Shown piece after piece: positions 8,327-15,728 of a stretch of DNA of 44,411 nt. The translations under genes and the position numbers were made by a program. The notes beneath the pieces were generated by a model that saw only the letters and a list, made by a program, of their open reading frames with translations, made no database searches and had not been told where the DNA came from. Source of the stretch: F23-D06 sp045116675 (GTDB lineage Bacteria; Bacteroidota; Bacteroidia; Bacteroidales; WCHB1-69). The stretch lies in NCBI GenBank assembly GCA_045116675.1, contig JBGUMF010000078.1:1-44411 (forward strand), in the 5' to 3' direction. Position 1 is the stretch's first letter. Each line of letters begins with the position of its first letter.

Positions 8327-8403
8327 GGGGCATTAGCTCAGTTGGCTAGAGTGTCTGACTGGCAGTCAGGAGGTCACGGGTCCGACTCCCGTATGCTCCA
8401 CCA
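8327..8403 (+). tRNA. tRNA-Ala(GGC)
   Basis: A complete 77-nt cloverleaf can be folded by eye: acceptor GGGGCAT with ATGCTCC, D arm GCTC/GAGT with GG in the loop, anticodon stem TCTGA/TCAGG with loop CTGGCAG, and T stem ACGGG/CCCGT. The anticodon GGC reads GCC and GCU alanine codons. The G3-U70 pair, the alanine identity element, is present. CCA is encoded at 8401-8403. One oddity is that the T loop reads TCCGACT, so position 55 is C instead of the nearly invariant U. Confidence 0.95.
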
Positions 8404-8406
8404 AAA

Positions 8407-8440
8407 CAAGCACTTGCTTTACGCAGGTGCTTGTTTTTTT
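8407..8440 (+). terminator. Intrinsic terminator after tRNA-Ala
   Basis: An 11-bp stem (CAAGCACTTGC with GCAGGTGCTTG, one T-G wobble) has a 5-nt or shorter loop and is followed by seven T. It starts 4 nt after the CCA end. Confidence 0.9.
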
Positions 8441-8442
8441 TG

Positions 8443-8450
8443 TATCTTTG
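8443..8450 (+). promoter_or_regulatory. -7 box TATCTTTG for the methyltransferase gene
   Basis: TATCTTTG matches TAnnTTTG, lies just past the tRNA terminator and is 18 bp before the ATG at 8469. Its position rules out a start upstream of 8469. Confidence 0.6.
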
Positions 8451-8468
8451 CCGTCTCAAAAGAATCGT

Positions 8469-9635
8469 ATGGAGGAGACTCAACATTTTGTAGCAAAGAC
8501 CTTTGCGGGCATCGAGCCGGTGCTGGCCGACGAGCTCGCGCGTCTGGGAGCCCGCAACTGCCGCGTCATGAGCCGTGCCGTGGCCTTCGAGGGTGACATG
8601 GACATGATGTACCGCGCCAACTATTTCTGCCGTTGCGCGTTGCGCATCCTTTGGCGGCAGAAAACCTTCAAATTCCAGAACAACCGGCAGTATTACGAAC
8701 AGATCTTCGATTTCCCCGCCGAGAAGTTCCTGCGTCGCGATGGCACGATGGCCGTACATACCACCTGCGCCGACAGCATCTTCAAAACGCCCCTGTTCGC
8801 GTCCGTGCTGGCGAAAGACGCCATCTGCGACCACTTCCGCGACCTCTACGACGAGCGCCCGGACGTGGACCGCGAGAATCCGGACGTGCAGTTCCATCTG
8901 CATATATACCGGGATGAGGCCCAACTTTTCGTGGACAGCTCCGGCGAGTCGCTGCACAAGCGCGGCTACAAGGTGCGCAACCATCCGGCCCCCATCAACG
9001 AGGTGGTGGCGGCGGCCATGATCGCGATGAGCAAATGGCACGGCGAGTGCGACTTCATCGACCCCATGTGCGGCGGCGCCACGCTGCCCATCGAAGCGGC
9101 CATGAGTGCCCTCAACATCCCCGCCGGCTTCTACCGTCGCGAATACGGCTTCCTGCACTGGAAAAACTTCGACCCGGAATCCTGGAACCGGATCCGGAAG
9201 GAGGCGAGGATTGCCGAAGATGTGGACGTCAACTTCTACGCCTCCGACATCAACCCCCGTTTCCTCGACATCGCCCGCGAGAACATCCGCCGGGCCCGTC
9301 TGGAGGATTTCATCACCGTGGAAAAATACGACGCGTTCCGTTTCAAGCCCCAGCGGGTGCCGGCCCTGGTGATGATGAACCCGCCCTACGGCGAGCGACT
9401 GGAGTTGGAAGACACCGAGGCCTTCTACGGCAACATCGGCCGTGCGTTGAAATACAATTTTTCCGGCTGTCGTGCGTTTGTCATCAGTTCGGACCTGCAA
9501 GCGCTCAAGAGGGTAGGGCTGAAGCCCAGCACGAAAGCCACCCTCTACAACGGCCAGTTGGAATGTCGATTCCTGGGTTACGAGCTTTTTGAAGGCGACC
9601 GGAAACACCATATTATAAATAAGAAACAATCGTAA
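8469..9635 (+). CDS. THUMP-domain RNA (guanine-N2) methyltransferase, RlmL N-terminal type
   Basis: This 388-aa SAM-dependent methyltransferase matches the N-terminal half of E. coli RlmKL, which makes m2G2445 in 23S rRNA. The N-terminal residues (FVAKTFAGIEPVLADEL) and the following part form the ferredoxin-like and THUMP RNA-binding region. The methyltransferase domain has DPMCGGATLPIEAA (about residues 198-211), the acidic YASDINPRFL and the catalytic NPPYGERL (about residues 303-310). The start is set by the -7 box at 8443-8450. The PorV/PorQ-family gene follows after one base, so the two are co-transcribed. The exact rRNA target is inferred from the family. Confidence 0.88.
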   Translation: MEETQHFVAKTFAGIEPVLADELARLGARNCRVMSRAVAFEGDMDMMYRANYFCRCALRILWRQKTFKFQNNRQYYEQIFDFPAEKFLRRDGTMAVHTTCADSIFKTPLFASVLAKDAICDHFRDLYDERPDVDRENPDVQFHLHIYRDEAQLFVDSSGESLHKRGYKVRNHPAPINEVVAAAMIAMSKWHGECDFIDPMCGGATLPIEAAMSALNIPAGFYRREYGFLHWKNFDPESWNRIRKEARIAEDVDVNFYASDINPRFLDIARENIRRARLEDFITVEKYDAFRFKPQRVPALVMMNPPYGERLELEDTEAFYGNIGRALKYNFSGCRAFVISSDLQALKRVGLKPSTKATLYNGQLECRFLGYELFEGDRKHHIINKKQS

Positions 9636-9636
9636 C

Positions 9637-10719
9637 ATGAGACAACGGCTGCTGATACCGCTTTTGATGTTCCTTGTATGGACGGCTGGCGCCCAGTCGA
9701 AATACAGCAACGAGTTCCTCTCCCTGGGCATCGGGGCGCGGGGGCTGGCCATGGCCAACACGATGTGCGCCACCACCGACGACGTGACCGCCGCCTACTG
9801 GAATCCCGCCGGCCTGAGCCGTATGGACAAGCGCTATCAGCTTTCGCTGATGCACGCCGAATACTTCGCCGGCATCGCCAAGTACGACTACGGCGGCATT
9901 GCGGCACGCATCGACGACCATTCCTCCGTGGCGATTTCCTATATCCGCTTCGGGGTGGATAACATTATGAACACCACCGAACTTATTGATGCACAGGGTA
10001 ATGTGGATTACGATCGCATCACCTATTTCTCGGCCGCCGACAATGCCGTTTTGCTCAGTTACGCCTACGCCTTCGGGAAGGTGCCCGGCTTGTCTGTGGG
10101 TGCCAACGCGAAAATCATCCAGCGGGGCATCGGCAAGTTCGCCCGCGCGTGGGGCTTCGGGCTGGATTTCGGCTTGCAGTACGAACGCAAAGGCTGGCAG
10201 GCCGGCGCCATGCTGCGCGACGGCACATCCACCTTCAACGCCTGGTCGTACCAGCTCTCGGACGCCGTGATTGACGTATTCCATCAGACCGGCAACGAGA
10301 TACCCGAAAATGGGCTGGAGCTCACTTTGCCCGCCTTGCTGTTGGGCGGCGCCAAATATGTGGATTTTGGGAAGGGCTTCAACGCCACGTTCGCGCTGGG
10401 CCTGGACTGCACGTTCGACGGCAAGCGCAACACGCTGATACGAAGCAAAGTGCTGAGCATGGACCCGCATTTCGGCATGGAGTTCGGGTACAAGAAAATC
10501 GTGGCCTTGCGCGCCGGCCTCGGCAACTTCCAGCAGGAGCCCGACTTCGACGGCAAGAAGAAAACCACCCTGCAAATCAACCTCGGGGTGGGGGTGTGCA
10601 TCAAGAACATCGTCTCCATCGATTATGCGTTTACTGACCTTGGCGACATTTCCATTGCCCAGTATTCCCATATCATTTCCCTCAAGGTAGCGATTGATAG
10701 GTTCAAGAAACAAAAGTGA
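9637..10719 (+). CDS. PorV/PorQ-family outer-membrane protein
   Basis: This 360-aa protein has a signal peptide (about residues 1-19, ending in TAGAQ). The mature N-terminus reads SLGIGARGLAMANTMCATTDD and AAYWNPAGLSRM, the recurring motif of the PorV/PorQ/FadL-like family, whose best known members serve type IX secretion. The rest is alternating amphipathic strands (GAMLRDGTSTFNAW, GLDCTFDGKRN, IVSIDYAFTDLGD), as in a beta-barrel. No other T9SS core gene lies in the window. Whether it is PorQ, PorV or a relative cannot be decided here. It is one base downstream of the methyltransferase gene. Confidence 0.82.
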   Translation: MRQRLLIPLLMFLVWTAGAQSKYSNEFLSLGIGARGLAMANTMCATTDDVTAAYWNPAGLSRMDKRYQLSLMHAEYFAGIAKYDYGGIAARIDDHSSVAISYIRFGVDNIMNTTELIDAQGNVDYDRITYFSAADNAVLLSYAYAFGKVPGLSVGANAKIIQRGIGKFARAWGFGLDFGLQYERKGWQAGAMLRDGTSTFNAWSYQLSDAVIDVFHQTGNEIPENGLELTLPALLLGGAKYVDFGKGFNATFALGLDCTFDGKRNTLIRSKVLSMDPHFGMEFGYKKIVALRAGLGNFQQEPDFDGKKKTTLQINLGVGVCIKNIVSIDYAFTDLGDISIAQYSHIISLKVAIDRFKKQK

Positions 10720-10832
10720 TATTCCTATCCATACTTTGCCGCCAATAAACCAACTGCGATGGCAAAAACACCCGCCTTACAAGCTTCAAAAAGTTTGTCG
10801 TGATCTGTCACGCTTAATTCAGTTTTTGATTA

Positions 10833-10878
10833 GGACCAAAAAGGACCAAACACCCTATTGGTCAAGTCTTTATTTTTG
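10833..10878 (+). promoter_or_regulatory. Promoter with operator-like repeats for the accessory cassette
   Basis: A -7 box TATTTTTG (10871-10878) lies 35 bp before the ATG at 10914. Upstream are two direct copies of GGACCAAA exactly 10 bp apart (10833-10840 and 10843-10850). An inverted partial copy, TTGGTC (10858-10863), makes an inverted repeat with GACCAA (10844-10849). One-helical-turn spacing next to the promoter is what a repressor or activator site looks like. The regulator is unknown. The rest of 10720-10913 shows nothing else. Confidence 0.5.
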
Positions 10879-10913
10879 CGGTGTCTTTCTAAAACAGAAA
10901 CAAACACCACATT

Positions 10914-11444
10914 ATGCAATACATCCAATCAGCAGCTGAATTAAGACAGGAAATACAAAACCGGTGTCTCAAAGTGGAAAAACGCCCTGGCGTGTATCGT
11001 TGGTGGTTTTTTAAAGCCGATGCCGATGATCTATTGGCGCATTTCAAGAATAGCATATTGTTAAAAGACATAGAACTGCAAGAACGGAAGATTAACGGGA
11101 AGCAGTATATGGCCCTCTATTTCGGCATCAGCAGCGACATGAGTCGGCGCATACGCTGGCATATCCGCGGACCATTCAAAAGTTCCACCCTGCGGCGCAC
11201 CCTGCGTGCTGTCATGGCGCCCAGAACCGATGACAAAACAGCCGAAAAATTGGTCAACCAACTGATTGACAGCTGTTATTGGGAGTGGGACTACACAGAC
11301 ACGGTGGAAAAGGCAGAACAACTGGAAACAGCTGAATTGGCGCAAAAGAAGTTTGCCTATCCCTTGAACATCAGCAAGAACGAAACCATGCCCGCTGTAT
11401 GGATTGCGGAACTGAAGAATCTTCGTGCCAATGCACCCCATTGA
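10914..11444 (+). CDS. GIY-YIG-like nuclease-domain protein
   Basis: This 176-aa protein appears to carry a GIY-YIG endonuclease fold. GVY (residues 26-28) is the first motif and YFG (69-71) the second. The following SSDMSRRIRWHIRG matches the YVG-x-AKD-x-x-KR-x-x-RH pattern of the family, with Arg79 in the catalytic Arg position. The catalytic Glu would be Glu138 or Glu141 (LETAEL). About 35 residues lie between the two tyrosine motifs, which is longer than in UvrC or I-TevI. The target is unknown; repair, restriction or mobile-element functions are all possible. It is the first gene after the repeat-bearing promoter. Confidence 0.65.
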   Translation: MQYIQSAAELRQEIQNRCLKVEKRPGVYRWWFFKADADDLLAHFKNSILLKDIELQERKINGKQYMALYFGISSDMSRRIRWHIRGPFKSSTLRRTLRAVMAPRTDDKTAEKLVNQLIDSCYWEWDYTDTVEKAEQLETAELAQKKFAYPLNISKNETMPAVWIAELKNLRANAPH

Positions 11445-11546
11445 CATTATGTATTCCTTTAATTCTATCATGGATTTCTAAAACGAATATAAAGAGGAAG
11501 TCGAAAATCTGAAAAAGAGTAGACAAAATTAAAAAAAAACTTTTTT

Positions 11547-11783
11547 ATGGCAACTGGAAAAATCACGAAAGGTGACAAGAAAAGAGGCAAAAAGATTGCC
11601 GGTCACATGGTGTGGCAAAACGAGGACAACTCCATCGAAGTCAGCAAGGCTTTGGTTGAAGAGTGTGGCTCCGTGAAAGCCGCTTTGCGCAAATTGGCCG
11701 ATAAAGCCGGTTTCAAATACGATCCCGACTGGACGGTCCAACAACTGGGCAAGAAACTTCTGGATTTCGCAGAAGACAAGTAA
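11547..11783 (+). CDS. Small basic hypothetical protein, 78 aa
   Basis: I do not recognise this protein. The N-terminal 20 residues are Lys/Gly rich (KITKGDKKRGKKIAG) and are followed by two predicted helices (SKALVEECGSVKAALRKLA and WTVQQLGKKLLDFAED). No signal peptide or membrane segment is present, so it should be cytoplasmic; the basic tail would suit nucleic-acid binding. It is 102 bp downstream of the GIY-YIG gene. A hairpin follows the stop, so genes 10914-11783 may form a first transcription unit of the cassette. Confidence 0.7.
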   Translation: MATGKITKGDKKRGKKIAGHMVWQNEDNSIEVSKALVEECGSVKAALRKLADKAGFKYDPDWTVQQLGKKLLDFAEDK

Positions 11784-11793
11784 TCAACTCTCA

Positions 11794-11829
11794 GGGGATG
11801 GGCAACTGTCCATCCCCCTTGTTGTTTAA
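11794..11829 (+). terminator. Hairpin after the 78-aa gene, possible weak terminator
   Basis: A perfect 8-bp stem (GGGGATGG with CCATCCCC) has an 8-nt loop and is followed by CTTGTTGTTT. The T-run is interrupted, so termination may be partial, allowing read-through to the gene at 11842. Confidence 0.6.
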
Positions 11830-11841
11830 ACACATTATTTC

Positions 11842-12144
11842 ATGGTAGTATTACTTTGGATTATCAACCTGCTTTCTCCTTTGATCTTCATCGGGAGTGT
11901 GGTTTGTTTTGCGTTTGGGGACATTGAGCCCTGGGTGCTGATCGCCGGCGGCGGGGCGGCGTTGCTCGGCCTCGTCATCGGTTTCACCGGCTGGGCAGAG
12001 ACCGTGCCACCGCGTTGGTTCTGGGTCAAGAGCAATGTCTGGCTGCTCAACAACCGTGTAGGCACAGCATTGGGTTACGCCCTGAAGTTTTTCCTGATCC
12101 CCGCAGGTGTGATGGGGATCATCCAGATCATTGAAATGATTTGA
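11842..12144 (+). CDS. Small membrane protein, first of a paralogous pair
   Basis: This 100-aa protein has three hydrophobic stretches: about residues 3-24, 31-50 and 78-98. A conserved loop follows helix 2 (GWAETVPPRWFWVKSNV), with DIEPWVLI between helices 1 and 2. It is clearly paralogous to the protein at 13996-14310: both share the PLIFIG, EPWV, ALLGL, PPRW, RV-TALGYAL and IPAGV motifs. No named family is recognised. It ends 23 bp before the chosen EcsC start. Confidence 0.75.
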   Translation: MVVLLWIINLLSPLIFIGSVVCFAFGDIEPWVLIAGGGAALLGLVIGFTGWAETVPPRWFWVKSNVWLLNNRVGTALGYALKFFLIPAGVMGIIQIIEMI

Positions 12145-12167
12145 TCAACCGCGACAACATCAAGGCT

Positions 12168-13292
12168 ATGGGATTCCTGGACAAAGTAAAAAGAGAACGG
12201 AACATCAAAGATGACGTGTCAATAGTCACGGCTAAAATCTCTGATGCCGCCAAATCCAGGATGAAAAAAATCAGCCGTTCCAACACAGAAGAGGTGTCAG
12301 AAGAGGAAATGCTCGAAAAGGGCTCAAAAATGTTGAAAGTGATGGAATGGGCTTTCGACAAAGCCACGGGCGATATACCCGGTTTGGGCAGCAGCAGCGA
12401 CATGGCCAAAAAATACCTTGACAAGTATGGCAGTGTGAATGCCGCTGTTGACCACCTCGTCAAATGGCAGATCACCTCTTCTGCCACGACAGGATTTGCC
12501 ACCAGTTTTGGCGGCTTGCCTACCATGGCCATCACGCTGCCTGCAAACATCGCCGGTGTGATGGGCATCCAACTCCGCATGATAGGGGCAATAGCTGAAT
12601 TAGGCGGATTCCACGAACAAACTGAAGAGAAGAAGACGGGTATGTATCTATGCCTGCTTGGTTCGCAGGCAGGCAACACGCTGTCTAAGACAACGGGACA
12701 ATTCGCCATAAAATTTTCCACCGCTGCTTTGAAAAAGCTGCCCGGTTCGGTACTAACCAAAATCAACCAAGCTGTTGGGTTCCGGCTTTTCACAAAGTTC
12801 GGTCAAAAAGGGCTTGTCAACATTCACAAAGCAATCCCCGTGCTGGGAGGCGTGGTGGGAGGTTCCATTGATGCTCTTTCCACATACTCCATCGCCAAAG
12901 CGGTGAAAGCCCTTTTCTTGAATGACATCATAGACTTTGAAAAACAAGAAGAAATAGAAATCGCGAAAATCAGATTGGTTATCAATATGGCACTTGTCGA
13001 TGGTGCTTATTCGGCAGAAGAGTCAGAGATGCTGAAAATTCTAATACAAGGCATGAACCTTTCCGACAAAAGCAGAACTATGTTGTTTGCTGAAATAGAA
13101 AACCCCAAGCAGAAGAAAGTGGATTTGAGCGTTTTCAAAGACGATATAATGAGTTCCACGACCCTGATGGCTGTTCTGGCTCAATTGGCGAAAGCAGACG
13201 GCTCACTTCATCCAGCCGAAAAGCTCTATCTCCAATCCTTGGGTCACGAATTAGGCTATGCTGATGAAGACTTGAAGTTATTAACGGAATAA
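12168..13292 (+). CDS. EcsC-domain protein with C-terminal TerB-like domain
   Basis: This 374-aa protein starts with a charged coiled segment (about residues 1-65). The EcsC-type region follows, with the glycine-rich ATTGFATSFGGLPTMAITLP and ANIAGVMGIQLRMIGAIAEL, then VLGGVVGGSIDALSTY. The C-terminus (about residue 265 on) is a TerB-like all-helical domain: ALVDGAYSAEESEMLKILI and later AKADGSLHPAEKLYLQSLG repeat the acidic DGxxxxxE pattern. EcsC proteins are tied to envelope or transporter function and TerB to metal- or stress-linked membrane complexes; joint function is unknown. A TTG 27 bp upstream is in frame, but the ATG is preferred. Confidence 0.8.
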   Translation: MGFLDKVKRERNIKDDVSIVTAKISDAAKSRMKKISRSNTEEVSEEEMLEKGSKMLKVMEWAFDKATGDIPGLGSSSDMAKKYLDKYGSVNAAVDHLVKWQITSSATTGFATSFGGLPTMAITLPANIAGVMGIQLRMIGAIAELGGFHEQTEEKKTGMYLCLLGSQAGNTLSKTTGQFAIKFSTAALKKLPGSVLTKINQAVGFRLFTKFGQKGLVNIHKAIPVLGGVVGGSIDALSTYSIAKAVKALFLNDIIDFEKQEEIEIAKIRLVINMALVDGAYSAEESEMLKILIQGMNLSDKSRTMLFAEIENPKQKKVDLSVFKDDIMSSTTLMAVLAQLAKADGSLHPAEKLYLQSLGHELGYADEDLKLLTE

Positions 13293-13408
13293 TAGTATTA
13301 TCAACGTTCAAATACATTTTTCAAACATTAATGAATACAGTCAATACGATAAAAGTTCGAAAATCATTATCCAAATCATTGTAATTTTTTATAAAAATAT
13401 TTAGTATT

Positions 13409-13663
13409 ATGGGATTATTTTTCAGTTCATCAAAAGAGTCAATAGACAGAGATATCGCTGCAAAAAAAGAACAAATTGAGCGATTAAAAAAGGAAATCGA
13501 CTCTGCAAAGCGCACTATTGCAGATGCAAAAGCGTATAACAAAGCTCAAGGCAGAAAAGTACGAAATTTCGACGGGCTTTCATACACATTAAAAATAAAG
13601 CAAGAACAAATGGCCAAGCTGAAGGATGATTTAGCTAGGTTACGCGAAAAGAAAAAGAGATAA
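13409..13663 (+). CDS. Coiled-coil hypothetical protein, 84 aa
   Basis: I do not recognise this protein. After a short hydrophobic N-terminus (MGLFFSSSKES) nearly the whole chain is a heptad-like helix, with IDRDIAAKKEQIERLKKEID near the start and KIKQEQMAKLKDDLARLREK near the end. It contains no cysteine and no membrane span. It could be a cytoplasmic scaffold or dimerisation partner. The 116-bp gap before it is AT-rich and shows no structure I can name. Confidence 0.65.
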   Translation: MGLFFSSSKESIDRDIAAKKEQIERLKKEIDSAKRTIADAKAYNKAQGRKVRNFDGLSYTLKIKQEQMAKLKDDLARLREKKKR

Positions 13664-13723
13664 GCATTGAAGCAAATCCTTATGACAATTTGAGTGATAT
13701 TAATTTGGATTTAATATTTTGAT

Positions 13724-13939
13724 ATGGCAAAAAGTGACTTTATTTGTAAAAATTGTGGTGAAGTGAAGAGCGAACGTTTTTTTAGTTTTTCCACCTTCCA
13801 CAAATACACGTGCCCGAACTGTAAAACAATTTGTGAAGATTGTGTAAAGAGCAGTTTCTTTGGCGGCACAACATGTTTAAAATGCGGTTCGAAAGTCATC
13901 CGATATTCCTGGACAGGAGGCAAATGGGTTCAGGATTAA
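13724..13939 (+). CDS. Eight-cysteine zinc-ribbon protein, 71 aa
   Basis: Four CxxC pairs are visible: Cys8/11, Cys30/33, Cys37/40 and Cys51/54. The spacing is C-x2-C-x18-C-x2-C-x3-C-x2-C-x10-C-x2-C. This would hold two zinc ions, either as interleaved (RING or treble-clef-like) or as tandem zinc ribbons. Half the chain is aromatic or basic (FFSFSTFHKY, YSWTGGKW). There is no signal peptide, so it is cytoplasmic. It may bind nucleic acid or act as a protein adaptor. It follows the coiled-coil gene by 60 bp. No exact family is recognised. Confidence 0.75.
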   Translation: MAKSDFICKNCGEVKSERFFSFSTFHKYTCPNCKTICEDCVKSSFFGGTTCLKCGSKVIRYSWTGGKWVQD

Positions 13940-13995
13940 AGCTTTTGCATGAGCGATACAAATGAACGCAATCTGAACACAGAAAAGGCGTGCTT

Positions 13996-14310
13996 ATGGC
14001 TGTGTTAATATGGATTCTCGGTATTCTTCACCCTCTAATTTTTATTGGAGCGGTGGTATATTTTGCCTTTATGGAGATTGAGCCTTGGGTGATGATCGTC
14101 GGTGCTGGTACGGCGTTGCTCGGCCTCATCATCGGTTTCTTCGGCTGGAAAGAGCTCGCACCGCCACGCTGGAGATGGGTGAAAGGCAATGTCGATCTGC
14201 TCGCCAGCCGCGTGCGTACCGCACTGGGATATGCGCTGTATTTCTTCATGATTCCAGCAGGCGTAAAAGGCCTCATCTATACTATTGAAATAATAATTGA
14301 AAAGCTCTGA
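13996..14310 (+). CDS. Small membrane protein, second of the paralogous pair
   Basis: This 104-aa protein has the same layout as the protein at 11842: helix 1 (LIWILGILHPLIFIGAVVYF), helix 2 (ALLGLIIGFFGW), a basic loop PPRWRWVKGNV and helix 3 (ALYFFMIPAGVKGLIY). The start is the ATG at 13996, because its MAVLIW lines up with MVVLLW of the paralog; a GTG two codons earlier is also in frame. The copies flank the EcsC, coiled-coil and zinc-ribbon genes. The DNA match is strongest around 11926-12000 and 14077-14152. Confidence 0.75.
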   Translation: MAVLIWILGILHPLIFIGAVVYFAFMEIEPWVMIVGAGTALLGLIIGFFGWKELAPPRWRWVKGNVDLLASRVRTALGYALYFFMIPAGVKGLIYTIEIIIEKL

Positions 14311-14373
14311 ATCATTATTCAATACCGAATAATAACGAATATCAACAAATAATTACCCTTAATTCAACAAATT

Positions 14374-15336
14374 ATGGCAAATAAAGTAAAAGTTTACGGT
14401 CAGTCGCAGAAATGGACGGCCTTGGGCATCGTGGCTGCCTACGTGAAAATGCATCCCCATGCCACATTAAAGGAGTTGCAGAAGGCATTCCCCACTTCGG
14501 AACTCAACAACACCTTGGACACTGTTGAGAACATCCTCAAAGCCGACAAATCAGGCTCGTTCGATGAAAAGATGTCCAAACAAATCGGGGAAATGGAGAT
14601 GTTCATCACTCTGGAAGACGGCTCCCAAGTGGCTTTCACCAACCCGATGTGGCCAGCCGACAAATTCCAGAAAATTGTGGAGGTTGCTAAAAAGCACGAC
14701 ATTGAGATTGCGGAATACAAGGATGCGGAAAAAGGTATCGGCAAACGCGGTAGCTACAGCTTGGAGTATCTGAACGGCTATGTGCCGCCCAAGACGGAAG
14801 CCCCGAAAAAATCGAAGTCATGGCTCTGGATTCTGTTGGTCGCACTTGCCATCATTGGCCTGCTGCTCGCTCTGCTGGCCCGTAGCTTCAACAAAGAGCC
14901 TGAGGTGATTACTAAGGAGGTGGAAAAAGTAATCACTAAGGAAGTAGAGAAAACAGTCATCGTTCGCGACACCGTATTTGTGCAGGAGATTGAGGAAATT
15001 GAGAAAAACTACAATGCCGCACAGTTCAAGGCGGGCAAAGCAGACCTTCCCGAAGCCGCCAAGTTCGTACTGCACGACTTAGCCAAGGTGATGGAAAAGC
15101 ACCCCGAAATCAAACTCCGTCTGGAAGGCCACACTAGCGCCGAGGGTACGGAATCTTTCAACCAGAAACTGAGCGAGCAACGCGCCCAGGCCGCTGTGAA
15201 CTTCCTTGTCAACCATGAAAAAATTGATGCCAGCCGTCTCGAAGCAGTGGGCCTCGGTTCCTCCAAACTGAAAAACACCGATGACCCCAAGGCACCCGAG
15301 AACCGCAGAACCGAATTCGTGATTATCGAGGAATAG
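14374..15336 (+). CDS. Single-pass membrane protein with C-terminal OmpA domain
   Basis: This 320-aa protein has three parts. Residues 1-140 form a soluble domain (GQSQKWTALGIVAAYV, LKELQKAFPTSEL, MEMFITLEDGSQVAF) that I cannot assign to a named family. Residues 150-169 are a transmembrane helix after KKSKS, so the N-terminal domain should be cytoplasmic. Residues 172-205 are a charged stalk with a repeated VITKEVEK. Residues 212-318 form an OmpA/MotB-type peptidoglycan-binding domain (LRLEGHTSAEGTE, LSEQRAQAAVNFLV, ENRRTEFVI). The protein probably links cytoplasm to cell wall. Confidence 0.85.
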   Translation: MANKVKVYGQSQKWTALGIVAAYVKMHPHATLKELQKAFPTSELNNTLDTVENILKADKSGSFDEKMSKQIGEMEMFITLEDGSQVAFTNPMWPADKFQKIVEVAKKHDIEIAEYKDAEKGIGKRGSYSLEYLNGYVPPKTEAPKKSKSWLWILLVALAIIGLLLALLARSFNKEPEVITKEVEKVITKEVEKTVIVRDTVFVQEIEEIEKNYNAAQFKAGKADLPEAAKFVLHDLAKVMEKHPEIKLRLEGHTSAEGTESFNQKLSEQRAQAAVNFLVNHEKIDASRLEAVGLGSSKLKNTDDPKAPENRRTEFVIIEE

Positions 15337-15375
15337 AATCTCAATTATTGATATTATTAACAAATTTCAAAAAAA

Positions 15376-15678
15376 ATGGACGAAAAAAAAATTATCAGTT
15401 TATCCGATGAAATCGTAGGCAACATCGTGGATTTCAGTTTAGGCAAAGGAAAAGTCAAAGCCATGATTCCAAAATCTGTTGCAAAAAAAATGGCCAACGA
15501 CGATGAACTTTTCGAGAAACTCAAACAGTGTTACATCGAGTATCTGTCAACTATTGACAATAAAATTGACAACTCCTCAGAGGTAAAACGTCTGTCGGAT
15601 TTCCGTTTCCGTTTGGTGGATATTTTCAACGATAGCGTTCCTGAGAACGAAGTTTCACTGGACGAAGAATTAGAGTAA
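15376..15678 (+). CDS. Acidic hypothetical protein, 100 aa
   Basis: I do not recognise this protein. It is soluble and mostly helical, with basic segments (GKGKVKAMIPKSVAKKM) in the first half and an acidic end (ENEVSLDEELE). No cysteine-pair, membrane or signal motif is present. It lies 39 bp after the OmpA-domain gene and 50 bp before the first DUF4230 gene, so it very likely belongs to the same transcript. Confidence 0.65.
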   Translation: MDEKKIISLSDEIVGNIVDFSLGKGKVKAMIPKSVAKKMANDDELFEKLKQCYIEYLSTIDNKIDNSSEVKRLSDFRFRLVDIFNDSVPENEVSLDEELE

Positions 15679-15728
15679 TCGAATTATTTATGCAGAAATC
15701 AACCATAACTCTTTCAGAATCAAATAAA

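Noticed and set aside
10694..10939. 81-codon frame across the cassette promoter
   Set aside because: It spans the operator-like repeats and the -7 box and has low-complexity composition.
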